Assembly (NCBI GenBank): GCA_017417385.1
Contig: JAFPZF010000061.1
Coordinates: forward strand, 38,886-102,885
Length of the DNA stretch: 64,000 bases
Source: Bacteroidales bacterium
GTDB taxonomy: Bacteria > Bacteroidota > Bacteroidia > Bacteroidales > Marinilabiliaceae
Reading direction: 5' to 3'
A model generated the notes under the pieces. That model made no database searches. It had not been told where the DNA came from and was given only the letters and a program-made list of their open reading frames with translations. The first letter of the stretch is position 1. The number at the start of each line of letters is the position of its first letter. The position numbers and the translations under genes are program-made. Of the stretch, positions 18,564-27,541 are shown in pieces.

Positions 18564-19019
18564 CCCCTTCTTCTCTCCCCTAAAAATAACGACTCGGATC
18601 ACCCATTAATATAGGGGAGAGTTCTAGAAATTAGATTTTGCACTTGTGCGATTAAGCGAGAGCAATAGAGCTTGCTCTAATTGCCGAGCGTTAGCACATG
18701 AGGCGAAGCCAAGGCGTGCAAGCTCTTAAATACCGGAGTTTACTGAAGGAAACCTTTCGATTAAGTGAAAGCAGAACGAGCTTGCTCGTTATGCTGAGCG
18801 TGAGAAAGGTCAGCGCAGCTAAATGAGGATTTTAAGTGTGAAGCACAACATTCCGATTAAGCGAGAGAAATGGAGCTTGCTCCAATTTCCGAGCGTGAGG
18901 AATGAAGACAAAGTCAACGCAGCAAAAGCAATTTATAGAAGTTTCCTAGAATACACCAAGTTTAAATTTAGGTCTGTTTCTTGTGGAACACTCCCCGATA
19001 CTTACAAAGTGTAAGCAAT
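18564..19019. other. Noncoding stretch between the 273-aa gene and the uvrC stop
   Basis: Mostly occupied by three copies of a hairpin repeat (18649-18950) and a short unique piece near the uvrC stop. A 63-codon frame at 18823-19014 is a translation of the repeat. Confidence 0.8.
18649..18950. repeat. Gene-end hairpin repeat, three units (uvrC 3' side)
   Basis: Each unit begins CGATTAAG(C/T)GA(G/A)AG and centres on a hairpin with a TT loop: AGAGC-TT-GCTCT (unit 1), ACGAGC-TT-GCTCGT (unit 2), TGGAGC-TT-GCTCCA (unit 3). Each then carries a GAGCGT(T/G)AG-like tail. The stems change by compensatory substitutions. The block ends in GCAATTTATAGAAGTTTCC, the tip found at other gene ends. Confidence 0.85.
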
Positions 19020-20855
19020 CTATGGGTGAAAATGTTTAAAAATAATAGCTGCCTTCGCTTTTCCGATGCAAAGTGTAAGTTGCTCCTCCGTCGCTGCCCT
19101 GACTGACTCGACTCCTCCAAAGGTCTGAAACAACTGCTCCTTCGCCTTCGGTCCTATGCCCTTTATCGAGTCCAGCTCCGACGCTACCATCGTCTGGCTC
19201 CTCTTGTTCTTATGAAATGTGATCGCTACCCTGTGCACCTCGTCCTGCATCCGCGTGAAGAGCCGGAAGACACTGTCGTCCTTGCCTATGCCTATCACCT
19301 TCGGCGGAAAACCTACGAGGATCTGACTCGTCCGGTGCTTGCCGTCCTTTGCCAAGCCTATTATGGGTATCTCGAGCCCTAACGCCTCTGTCGCCTTCCT
19401 GATGACCTCCATCTGTCCTGCACCACCATCGGCAACAACGACGTCCGGCATCTGCTGCCCCTCCTCCTGTAGCCTGCTATATCGCCTATAGACGACTTCA
19501 TACATCGACGCATAGTCGTCCGGCCCCTCGACGGTCTTGATGTTGAACAACCGATAGTCCTTCCTGCTCGGCTTACAATTCCTGTAGACGACGCACGCCG
19601 CCACTGCCGAACTGCCCTGTATGTTGGAGTTGTCGAATATCTCTATGTGTCTCGGGAGGACTGGTAGCCGCAGCATCTCCTTCATCTGCACCAGCATCTT
19701 CTCCTCGTGTGTCGCCTGCTGGCGTATCGCCTCCTGCTTGAGCTGCTCGAGCTTATATAGTCTGCAGTTCTTCTCGGATAGCTCTATCAGCCGCATCTTG
19801 TCACCACTCTGCGGGACGACGAAGTTTATCTCCTCACCGTCTGTCTCGGGTATGTCGCGGACTACGACTTCCTTCTGCATCTTCCCGTGCCGCTCCCTGA
19901 CGGCCTCGACTGCCGCCATGACGACCTCCGCCATGCTCTCCTCCATCGCCGTCCTGAAGGTCATGGTGTACGAGAGAAGGATCTGTCCCTTCTCGACGCG
20001 CATGAAGTTGACGTACGTCTGCTGCCGCTCGTCATCCGGGACTGCCGTGAAGACGTCGCAGTTCAACATGAGGTTGTTCGCTACTAGCGACTTGCTCTGA
20101 TACTGCGTCAGCCTCTCTATCTTCTTCTTGTATACCTCGGCCTGCTCAAACTCTAGGTTCTCTGCCGCCTCCATCATCGACGCCTTCAACGTCTTGATTA
20201 TCTGACTGATATTGCCCTTCAAGATGTCTCTGACGCCTGTTATGTATCTGTTGTACTGCTCCGCATCTATGAGTCCCTCGCATGGCCCGTCACATAGCTT
20301 GAGGTGATACTTGAGGCACACTTTGTACTTGCCTGCCTTGATCTTCTCTGGACTGAGGCTATGATTGCACGTCCTTAGTCTGTACAACTGCTTGAAGATG
20401 TCGAATAGATCGTGTATCTGGCTGACGCTGGGATACGGCCCGTAGTATATGCTGCCGTCCCTGATGTGTCTCCGCGTCTGTACGACTCTCGGGAAGTCTT
20501 CATTCATGATGGCTATCCACGGATAGGTCTTGTCGTCCTTCAACAGTATGTTATACTGCGGCTTATGCTGCTTGATGAGGTTGTTCTCGAGTAGCAGCGC
20601 GTCCTCCTCGTTGTTGACGACTATGTGATGTATATGGCATATCTTGCTGACGAGAATCACTGTCTTGGGACTCTGCTGCTTCTTCAGGAAGTACGAGCTG
20701 ACTCGCCGCTTCAGGTTCTTGGCCTTCCCGACGTATATGATCTTGCCGTTCCTGTCGAAATACTGATAAACGCCCGGCTGGTCAGGCAGGACTTCCACGA
20801 GCATCTTGAGGTACGCAAGTCTCTCCTCCTCGCTCTTATGCTGATACGTCACCAT
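19020..20855 (-). CDS. uvrC: Excinuclease ABC subunit C
   Basis: The nuclease of nucleotide-excision repair, which makes the 3' and 5' incisions with UvrB. I chose the ATG at 20855 (MVTYQHKSEEERLAYLKMLV): it lies 10 bases after the ade stop behind GGGGAGGGG, whereas the longer frame would overlap ade. The product is 611 residues, normal for the family. An N-terminal GIY-YIG domain (GVYQYF...IIYVGKAKNLKRRV, about 23-50) is followed by a cysteine region (about 150-190), a UVR helix pair (NLEFEQAEVYKKKIERL), the RNase H-like nuclease (EIFDNSNIQGSSAVAA, VVADGGAGQM) and a C-terminal helix-hairpin-helix (LDSIKGIGPKAKEQLFQTFG). Cotranscribed with ade. Confidence 0.97.
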   Translation of the reverse strand: MVTYQHKSEEERLAYLKMLVEVLPDQPGVYQYFDRNGKIIYVGKAKNLKRRVSSYFLKKQQSPKTVILVSKICHIHHIVVNNEEDALLLENNLIKQHKPQYNILLKDDKTYPWIAIMNEDFPRVVQTRRHIRDGSIYYGPYPSVSQIHDLFDIFKQLYRLRTCNHSLSPEKIKAGKYKVCLKYHLKLCDGPCEGLIDAEQYNRYITGVRDILKGNISQIIKTLKASMMEAAENLEFEQAEVYKKKIERLTQYQSKSLVANNLMLNCDVFTAVPDDERQQTYVNFMRVEKGQILLSYTMTFRTAMEESMAEVVMAAVEAVRERHGKMQKEVVVRDIPETDGEEINFVVPQSGDKMRLIELSEKNCRLYKLEQLKQEAIRQQATHEEKMLVQMKEMLRLPVLPRHIEIFDNSNIQGSSAVAACVVYRNCKPSRKDYRLFNIKTVEGPDDYASMYEVVYRRYSRLQEEGQQMPDVVVADGGAGQMEVIRKATEALGLEIPIIGLAKDGKHRTSQILVGFPPKVIGIGKDDSVFRLFTRMQDEVHRVAITFHKNKRSQTMVASELDSIKGIGPKAKEQLFQTFGGVESVRAATEEQLTLCIGKAKAAIIFKHFHP

Positions 20856-20865
20856 CGCCCCTCCC

Positions 20866-22506
20866 CTACTCGAACAGCTCTGTGAATCCGAACTTCTCGA
20901 CGTCAAACAGTCCCTTGTCGCCTATCTTCAGCTTCGGTATGACAAGCAACGACATGAACGCCAGAGTCATGAACGGCTCATCGAGCGTGACGCCGAGATA
21001 CTTGTGTATGTGTTTGACTAGCTTCTTCTGCTGACGAGCTACGAGGGTGTAGTCTTTGTTTGTCATCAACCCTGCTATCGGGAGCTTGATCTTCTCTACC
21101 CTACCGTCTGGCAGGGCTACGACAAATCCTCCCTTCATCTTGAACATCTCCTCAGCCGCCTTCGCCATCATCTTCTTGTCACTGCCGAGTATGACGACGT
21201 TGTGCGAGTCATGCGCTACCGACGACGCTACTGCCCCTGCCTTCAGCCCTGTCCCCCTTATGAACGCATTGCTGACGGGCGCCTCTGCATATCTGTTGAC
21301 GACGGCTATCTTGGCTATGTCGTCCCCCGCATCAGCCTCGACCTCCTGTCCTGCCCCTACGCTTGTCATCCAATTATATACGTCTGTGATTATCTGGCTC
21401 TCTATGGACTGTATGACCCTGACTGTCGGGCAGTCCTTCGGCGCTACGACCTTGAAGTCATCCTCTGTGAACTCCCTGTCTATGAAGTGATTGGGCTTCT
21501 CTGTATGCTTGGGCCTGTACTTGATCTCGTTGCCGGCATAGACTGTCCGCCCCTCGACTACGACCTCCCTGATGTCAAGCTCCTCGAGGCTTCTGGAGAC
21601 TATGAAGTCCGCCATGTCACCCTCCTGCAGCCTTCCGACTTGTAGCTTATAATGCTCTATCGGTGTCAGGAGCAACGGCTTATAGACGTCAAAGACTGTC
21701 AGCCCACTCTTGATGAGTCTGTTGTAGAACTTGTCTATGTGTCCCCTCTCCATTATATCTGCTGGATTGGCATCGTCTGTGCACACCATCAGGTCACCTA
21801 TATTTGTATTAAACAGGCTCTTCAACCCTTCATAGTTCCGCGCCGCACTCCCGTCCCTGACTAATATCTTCATGCCGAGAGCTATTTTCTCAAGCGCCTC
21901 CTCTGTAGTGACGCACTCGTGGTCTGTGGTTATCCCGGCTGCCACATACTTCTTCAGGTCCTCTCCAGTGAGCCCCGGCGCATGCCCATCGACTGGCCTG
22001 TTGTGCTTATGCGCTACCTCTACCCTCCTCATGACGACTGGATCCCTGTACACTATCCCCGGGTAATTCATCATCTCCGCCAAGGCAACTGACTTGGTTA
22101 TCAGCTTCTCTATCTCCTTGCTGTCGAATATCGCCCCATTGGTCTCAAACGACGTCGCCGGTACACAAGACGGTATCGCAAAGTATATCTTCATCGGACT
22201 CTTCCCCGCATCCCTCATCATGTACCTGACTCCCTCTATTCCACATACGTTGGCTATCTCGTGAGGGTCACAGACGACTGCTATCGTTCCCTTCGGCATC
22301 ACCATCGTCGCAAATCGCTGTGGATTCAGCATCGAACTCTCTATGTGTACGTGAGAATCTACAAATCCCGGCATGCAGTACGGTAACCTCATATCTTCCT
22401 TATCCCCCTTGCGCTCTATTCTTACTATGGTCTTACTGTAAACTATACGTGCAGGATATATCTCCCTATGAATTACATCTACATAATTTGCCTCAATCTC
22501 TTTCAT
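20866..22506 (-). CDS. ade: Adenine deaminase
   Basis: Converts adenine to hypoxanthine in purine salvage. It is an amidohydrolase with metal ligands in PGFVDSHVHIESSML (about 46-60), HAPGLTG, the DHECVTTEEA segment and a D in VCTDDANP. The C-terminal half has the adenine-deaminase signature VASSVAHDSHNVVILGS and GLMTNKDYT. 546 residues is the usual size. The gene is first in a two-gene operon with uvrC, and its promoter is one of the clearest in the window. Confidence 0.96.
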   Translation of the reverse strand: MKEIEANYVDVIHREIYPARIVYSKTIVRIERKGDKEDMRLPYCMPGFVDSHVHIESSMLNPQRFATMVMPKGTIAVVCDPHEIANVCGIEGVRYMMRDAGKSPMKIYFAIPSCVPATSFETNGAIFDSKEIEKLITKSVALAEMMNYPGIVYRDPVVMRRVEVAHKHNRPVDGHAPGLTGEDLKKYVAAGITTDHECVTTEEALEKIALGMKILVRDGSAARNYEGLKSLFNTNIGDLMVCTDDANPADIMERGHIDKFYNRLIKSGLTVFDVYKPLLLTPIEHYKLQVGRLQEGDMADFIVSRSLEELDIREVVVEGRTVYAGNEIKYRPKHTEKPNHFIDREFTEDDFKVVAPKDCPTVRVIQSIESQIITDVYNWMTSVGAGQEVEADAGDDIAKIAVVNRYAEAPVSNAFIRGTGLKAGAVASSVAHDSHNVVILGSDKKMMAKAAEEMFKMKGGFVVALPDGRVEKIKLPIAGLMTNKDYTLVARQQKKLVKHIHKYLGVTLDEPFMTLAFMSLLVIPKLKIGDKGLFDVEKFGFTELFE

Positions 22507-22527
22507 TTTTCCTAATGTTTTAAAAAA

Positions 22528-22543
22528 TGTTTCACGTGGAACA
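22528..22543. promoter_or_regulatory. parS-like site 1 (ParB binding site)
   Basis: TGTTTCACGTGGAACA. Its reverse complement, TGTTCCACGTGAAACA, matches the widely conserved chromosomal parS consensus (TGTTNCACGTGAAACA). It lies in the ade leader, between the promoter and the start codon. Confidence 0.85.
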
Positions 22544-22572
22544 TTTTGCGGTATTCAGTATTCTTCTAATAA

Positions 22573-22602
22573 CAAATATAAGAATTATTCTCTTATTACC
22601 AA
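22573..22602 (-). promoter_or_regulatory. Promoter of ade-uvrC
   Basis: Minus strand: TTG at 22600-22602, a 19-base spacer, TATATTTG at 22573-22580. A complete match to the Bacteroidota consensus. Transcription should start near 22567, so the transcript's leader includes the parS-like site. Confidence 0.8.
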
Positions 22603-22631
22603 CAAAGGGGATGCACTCGCACCCCCTCTAT

Positions 22632-24515
22632 TTACTTTCTGTTGAGCATGATGAGCAACACCTGTATGTCCGCAGGTGAGACTCCCGGTATCCTACTCGC
22701 CTGGTCAATTGTCAACGGGTCGATCTTCTGTAGCTTCTCCCTCGCCTCGTAAGACAAGGCTGTGATCGTGCTATAGTCGAGCTTGCCCCTGAGCTTTATC
22801 TTGTTCTGACTGGCTACCTTCTCTGCCTGCTTACGCTCGTTCTCTATATATCCACCATATTTGATGTTTATCTCGACGGACTCTATGATCTCTCTACGCA
22901 ACAACTCGTCACCAACTGGCTGTAGGACTCTCAACGCCTTTGGCAGACTGTCTAGTAGGTCTTTCAACCCTACCTGTGGCCTCAACAACACGTTGCTAGC
23001 TACTTGCGACTCTACAGCTGGCGTAGTCCCGCACTTTGTCAATATGGGATTCAAGGTCTCAACTCTCATGAGCGACTTGTCGAGCGCATCTCTCAACTGT
23101 CGACTAACCTCGACTTTCTTCTCGAGCCTCTCATACCGCTCCCTGTCACAAAGTCCTATCTTGTATGCTATCGGTGTCAACCTCTCATCGGCATTATCCT
23201 GTCGTAGCAGTATTCTGTGCTCCGCCCTAGAGGTGAACATCCTATACGGCTCATCTACACCCTTAGTAACGAGATCGTCTATCAGGACGCCTATATACGC
23301 CTCATCTCTACCTAATATCAGCTCTCCACTACCCTGTACCTTCATCGCAGCATTGGCACCAGCTATAAGTCCCTGTCCAGCAGCCTCCTCATATCCGGTA
23401 GTACCGTTGACCTGTCCAGCCATAAACAGCCCACTGACAACTTTACTCTCGAGGGTGTGATACAACTGCGTGGGATTGAAATAGTCGTACTCTATGGCGT
23501 ATCCTGGTCTCAGCATCTGCGCATTCTCGAGTCCAGGTATGTGTCTGATGGCCTCAAACTGTACTTCAAAGGGTAGCGAACTGCTGAAACCGTTGAGATA
23601 ATACTCATTGGTGTCACAGCCCTCAGGCTCTAGGAATAACTGATGCTTGTCCTTGTCTGCGAAATTGACGAGCTTGGTCTCTATGCTCGGACAATACCTC
23701 GGTCCTGTGCTCTGTATGGTCCCATTGAACAATGGTGAGTCTTCAAATCCGCTCTTCAATATCTCATGTACTGTCGGATTGGTATACGTGATGTAGCACG
23801 GCAACTGTGGCAACACTCGGTTGCTCTCTGTCATGTAGCTGAACCTGTATCCTCCCTCTGTCCCCTCCTGCCTCTCTACTTTATCGAAGTCTATGGTCCT
23901 CCCATCTATTCTGACTGGCGTGCCTGTCTTGAGTCTCAATGTCTCTATCCCGAATGTCTTTATCTGATCCGATAGTCCCATTGCAGCCTCATCACCCATC
24001 CTTCCTCCTGCATAATGTACTCTTCCGACATGTATGAGGCCGTTGAGAAATGTTCCTGCAGTCAGGACGATAGCTCGACAATTAAACTTCAATCCGAGTT
24101 TTGTGACGACTCCCTTAACAGTATTGTTATCGTTGACTATGGATGTGACGGTATCCGCAAAGAGATATAGATTTTCAGTGGACTCCAAAAAATGACGCCA
24201 TTTGAGGGTGAATTTGGTCTTGTCGCATTGCGAACGAGGCGACCAGATAGCGGGTCCCTTGCTCAAGTTCAACATTCGAAACTGTATCGACGTCGCATCG
24301 GTCACTCTACCCATCATTCCCCCGAGGGCATCTATCTCGCGCACTATCTGACCTTTCGCTATTCCTCCGACCGCCGGATTACAACTCATCATAGCTGTTC
24401 TCGTCAAGTCAGATGTCAATAGCAACGTCCGCGCACCTAGCCTCGCTGATGCACATGCAGCCTCGCAGCCGGCATGACCAGCACCGACTACTATTACATC
24501 AAAATCATATATCAT
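22632..24515 (-). CDS. mnmG: tRNA uridine-5-carboxymethylaminomethyl modification enzyme MnmG
   Basis: With MnmE it installs the cmnm5 group on U34 of certain tRNAs, using FAD. At 627 residues it has the family's normal length. The N-terminal FAD-binding motif is [14 protein letters not shown] (about 8-21). [23 protein letters not shown] and [15 protein letters not shown] are hallmark segments, and the C-terminal MnmE-interacting helical domain ([28 protein letters not shown], ending in [14 protein letters not shown]) is intact. It lies 40 bases downstream of ybeY and may be cotranscribed with it. Confidence 0.98.
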   Translation of the reverse strand: MIYDFDVIVVGAGHAGCEAACASARLGARTLLLTSDLTRTAMMSCNPAVGGIAKGQIVREIDALGGMMGRVTDATSIQFRMLNLSKGPAIWSPRSQCDKTKFTLKWRHFLESTENLYLFADTVTSIVNDNNTVKGVVTKLGLKFNCRAIVLTAGTFLNGLIHVGRVHYAGGRMGDEAAMGLSDQIKTFGIETLRLKTGTPVRIDGRTIDFDKVERQEGTEGGYRFSYMTESNRVLPQLPCYITYTNPTVHEILKSGFEDSPLFNGTIQSTGPRYCPSIETKLVNFADKDKHQLFLEPEGCDTNEYYLNGFSSSLPFEVQFEAIRHIPGLENAQMLRPGYAIEYDYFNPTQLYHTLESKVVSGLFMAGQVNGTTGYEEAAGQGLIAGANAAMKVQGSGELILGRDEAYIGVLIDDLVTKGVDEPYRMFTSRAEHRILLRQDNADERLTPIAYKIGLCDRERYERLEKKVEVSRQLRDALDKSLMRVETLNPILTKCGTTPAVESQVASNVLLRPQVGLKDLLDSLPKALRVLQPVGDELLRREIIESVEINIKYGGYIENERKQAEKVASQNKIKLRGKLDYSTITALSYEAREKLQKIDPLTIDQASRIPGVSPADIQVLLIMLNRK

Positions 24516-24555
24516 AGCCTGAGAATATTCTTTCAGACGTGTAGGACCCTGTCCC

Positions 24556-24975
24556 CTACGCTAATATCGACAAGGCACGATCCTCCGCCGACCTCATCTT
24601 CTTCGCATCTGCCTCGCTCTTGTCTTTCAATCCGCACAGGTGCAACACCCCATGTATTATAACTCTATGAAGCTCCCTCTCGAATGTCTCCTTATACTCC
24701 TCTGCATTGCTGCCGACTGTCTCGACGGAGATAAACATGTCTCCCGAAACTACTTCACCCTCACAATAGTCAAACGTGATTATGTCTGTATAATAGTCGT
24801 GCTGCAGATACTGCTTGTTGACTTCTAATATCTTTGCATCACTGCAAAATATATATGACAGGTCACCTAACTTCTTTCCATATTGCTCCTCGACAACACG
24901 CTTTATCCACTTCTTCAATAGCAACTTCTGCTTCAAAGTGAACTTGAAGCCTTCCTCTGTTTCAAACGTAATCAT
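24556..24975 (-). CDS. ybeY: Endoribonuclease YbeY / rRNA maturation factor
   Basis: Acts in 16S rRNA 3'-end maturation and ribosome quality control. 139 residues. The metal site motif reads [21 protein letters not shown] (about 107-127). The first two zinc-ligand histidines of HGxLHLxGxxH are present, while the position of the third carries D (GLKD instead of GYDH). From memory this is common in Bacteroidota YbeY proteins, so I do not read it as inactivation. The start overlaps the stop of the upstream kinase gene by 4 bases. Confidence 0.93.
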   Translation of the reverse strand: MITFETEEGFKFTLKQKLLLKKWIKRVVEEQYGKKLGDLSYIFCSDAKILEVNKQYLQHDYYTDIITFDYCEGEVVSGDMFISVETVGSNAEEYKETFERELHRVIIHGVLHLCGLKDKSEADAKKMRSAEDRALSILA

Positions 24976-25385
24976 TTGAGATTGAATGTCATAGTAACCT
25001 TACGACCTCCATTTTCAAACTCCAGGTCATCACTCAGATGACGCATCAGGAATACGCCACGACCACACTCTCTCTCTATATTGTCCTCTAGCGTGGGATC
25101 CGGCAGGCTGTCTGGGTCAAATCCCTGGCCCTCATCCTCTACGCTTATCGTAATATGCTCTATATCTATATGATATGTTATAGTTACATGCTTAGTTTTA
25201 TCCAATTTGCACCCATGAACGATGGCGTTGTTGACACACTCCACCACCGAGAGCATATACTTTCCATATACCTCGTCGTTCATATTGAGCATCTGAGCCT
25301 GACTATCTATGAGCTTCTCGACTTGACTCAGACTATCCATCTCCGCCGGAAGAACCAATGTCTCTTCTATGTTTATCGAATCCAT
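24972..25385 (-). CDS. RsbW/SpoIIAB-like serine kinase (anti-sigma or partner-switch type)
   Basis: A stand-alone GHKL ATPase of 137 residues. The ATP-lid motifs are ECVNNAIVHG (N box, about 49-58), DEGQGFDPDSLP (G1) and GRGVFLMRHLSDDLEF (G2). There is no sensor or dimerisation domain, as in RsbW/SpoIIAB proteins that bind a sigma factor or phosphorylate an STAS antagonist. The natural opposing enzyme, a SpoIIE-type phosphatase, is at 36774-38774. No STAS-domain protein is seen in the window, so the circuit assignment is inference. Translationally coupled to ybeY. Confidence 0.88.
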   Translation of the reverse strand: MDSINIEETLVLPAEMDSLSQVEKLIDSQAQMLNMNDEVYGKYMLSVVECVNNAIVHGCKLDKTKHVTITYHIDIEHITISVEDEGQGFDPDSLPDPTLEDNIERECGRGVFLMRHLSDDLEFENGGRKVTMTFNLK

Positions 25386-25537
25386 TCCGTAAGCATATAT
25401 TTATAACACTCGCTTATACGCAGCTCTACAAACGTTTGTTTCACTAACATTAGTAATTGTTATACCTATTTTGAGTAGAAATTATCTGTTGCACAACATA
25501 TTCTGCAATTACCGATTTTTTTCTATAAAACCAGTTT

Positions 25538-26752
25538 CTACTCCTTCCGCAACCAGTCCTCCGGGTTCTGCTTCTCGTCACCCTTCCAGATCTCGAAGTG
25601 CAGTATGTTGGAGTTTATACCCTCTCCCTTATATACTGAGCCCAGATTGGTCTTCTCGTCAACTTCATCGTCCTTCTTGACCTTGACCTCGCTGATATTT
25701 GAATAGACTGTCAGTATCTCGCCATGCCTGACGATGATGGACGCCGCACTTCCAGGTATCACTATGACCCTGCTGACCTTGCCCTTATGAACGGGATGTA
25801 CTGAGTCGCTCGACAAGATGTCGATATCGACGCCATTATTCCTTATCTTGAGCTGTGGCAACAGCGGATGATCATGCTCGCCGAAGGCACTTGTGACGAC
25901 ATGGCTCTTGACTGGCCACGGCAGCCTTCCCCGGTTCTTCATTATGTCTTCTGAAAGGGCAACAACTTCGTTTTTATTTCTCTTGGCGTCCTCGGCCTCT
26001 CTGCGTGCCCTCTCTGCCTCCTCCTTGATGATTGCGACTATCTGGGCCTCGAGCTTCTTTGTCTGCTCCTCTGCCTTGACTATCTGCTGCTGGAGGTTTG
26101 TCGTGCCCTGCTGGAGCTTCTGGACTTCCTTCTGTCGTGCCGTCAACTCTTTGTTGAGCTCCGCACTCTCTCCCTTGACTTGCTTTACTAAGTCATTTAT
26201 TGTCGCTACTTTATCACTGACCTTGTCTTTGAGGTCTTTCAGTACTCTCTTGCTCTCGCTGAGTCTCGTGAACTGGTCTTTCCTGTACTTTGAATACTGC
26301 TTTAGGAACAGGAATCTCTTGTAACTCTGGTTGAAGCTCTTCGACGACAATATATACGCTAGCGGGGTGTTTAGCCCGCTACCATTGGCCTGCATATGTC
26401 TGAGCATCTCTGCATACTCTGACTTCTGCTTCCTGACTTCGTTCTCGACGGAGTCGGTCTGGAAAGACAACTGCTTTATCTGCTTGTTGTACGCCTGTAT
26501 CTCGGAGTTATAGACTTGTATTAGCGACTTCCTCTTCGCAAGCTGGTCGTCGACGACGCTTATCTTGAGCATCTCGCTGTTCCTCCGAGTCGCATACTCG
26601 TCCATGAGCTTCCTGTTCTGCTCTATTATGGCATGCAGCTTCTCCTTCTCCTTGTTTAGCTCCTCGACACTCTTGCTCTGGCCGTAGGCTCGGACTACGG
26701 CTAACGTCATGAATATCACGACTAATATGCTATATGACCTGCTTGTCTTCAT
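25538..26752 (-). CDS. EnvC-like murein hydrolase activator (degenerate LytM domain)
   Basis: 404 residues. A signal peptide (1-25) is followed by a long coiled coil (about 26-260) and a C-terminal LytM/M23-type domain (about 285-400). Catalytic M23 enzymes use HxxxD and HxH zinc motifs. Here the first reads NNGVDI, with N for the histidine, and only HFEI remains of the second, so the domain is unlikely to cut peptidoglycan. Coiled coil plus dead LytM is the design of EnvC, which activates cell-division amidases in the periplasm. It is last in a run ruvB-flippase-dut-TPR-DUF4292. Confidence 0.9.
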   Translation of the reverse strand: MKTSRSYSILVVIFMTLAVVRAYGQSKSVEELNKEKEKLHAIIEQNRKLMDEYATRRNSEMLKISVVDDQLAKRKSLIQVYNSEIQAYNKQIKQLSFQTDSVENEVRKQKSEYAEMLRHMQANGSGLNTPLAYILSSKSFNQSYKRFLFLKQYSKYRKDQFTRLSESKRVLKDLKDKVSDKVATINDLVKQVKGESAELNKELTARQKEVQKLQQGTTNLQQQIVKAEEQTKKLEAQIVAIIKEEAERARREAEDAKRNKNEVVALSEDIMKNRGRLPWPVKSHVVTSAFGEHDHPLLPQLKIRNNGVDIDILSSDSVHPVHKGKVSRVIVIPGSAASIIVRHGEILTVYSNISEVKVKKDDEVDEKTNLGSVYKGEGINSNILHFEIWKGDEKQNPEDWLRKE

Positions 26753-26779
26753 TACAGCTTATGTGTTTCTCCTCTCCCT

Positions 26780-27541
26780 CTATTCGAGGCGATCCTTGCC
26801 GTCTATGGTTATCTTGCTCAGCTCGATCTCTGTCTTTACGGGCTTGCTCTGTCCCGGTAACTTGACGTTCATCTCTATATCGTTCGGGAGCACTCGCCCA
26901 TCATACTTGTCGAAGCTCTTGTTTATGTGCGTCAACTCATACTGGAGGTAGGATATGGTGTACGAATGGAGATTGAAGTCTGAGTTTATCTCTATCGTGG
27001 TCTCCATCCCGCCTTTCTTCCTGTGCAGTATGTACCTGTCGTCCTTGCTGATGCTCATGTCGAAACTGCTGAAGTCTCCCTCCCCATAAAGTCTGCACAA
27101 GTTCGGTATTCTCCCCAGCAACGCATCATGTAGAAACTGATTGGCATCTATCGGCAGGTTGAACTCTTTGTTGATGCTGAGGACGCCGCTGTTAACGGAC
27201 ACCTTCTGACCCGTCATCTTGACCTTCCCGACTGATACGGGCGGAAACGACAGTCTTGCGACTCCTACTGTCTCCTTCCCATATTCAAAGAACAAATTGA
27301 CCTTGACTGAATGGACTTTGACATTGCTCGAACCATCGACTTCTACCTTTGCCAACGCATTCTTCGCATAGTATGTCGTGACAGGTTGATTCTTGACAGC
27401 CTCGGCTATTGCCTCCGTAAGCTCCTTTTTGGTGCTTAAAAGGGCCTTATTTGTGCTTTCTGAAGGTATCTTACTACTACGACAAGAAACGGCCATTAAA
27501 ATGGCTAAAATCGCGGTTAGATGGACTAGTATGCGCCTCAT
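26780..27541 (-). CDS. DUF4292 family lipoprotein
   Basis: 253 residues from the ATG at 27541, which overlaps the TPR stop (ATGA coupling); a longer frame starts at 27568. The N-terminal lipobox is LMAVSC at about residues 15-20. The rest is a LolA/LolB-like beta-rich shell (PVTTYYAKNALAKVEVDG, VARLSFPPVSVGKVKM, DILHRKKGG-like). In Bacteroidota this family regularly sits beside an EnvC-like gene and a TPR protein, as here. A role in handling lipids or lipoproteins is suggested by the fold only. Confidence 0.85.
   Translation of the reverse strand: MRRILVHLTAILAILMAVSCRSSKIPSESTNKALLSTKKELTEAIAEAVKNQPVTTYYAKNALAKVEVDGSSNVKVHSVKVNLFFEYGKETVGVARLSFPPVSVGKVKMTGQKVSVNSGVLSINKEFNLPIDANQFLHDALLGRIPNLCRLYGEGDFSSFDMSISKDDRYILHRKKGGMETTIEINSDFNLHSYTISYLQYELTHINKSFDKYDGRVLPNDIEMNVKLPGQSKPVKTEIELSKITIDGKDRLE

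Noticed and set aside
18823..19014. 63-codon frame ending near uvrC
   Set aside because: It translates the gene-end hairpin repeat; the same peptide appears at the other copy (55459) only because the DNA repeat is shared.
24556..24975. YbeY seen as inactive because the third zinc histidine is missing
   Set aside because: From memory, Bacteroidota YbeY proteins often carry GYKD or a similar sequence at this place, so it is probably a lineage feature.
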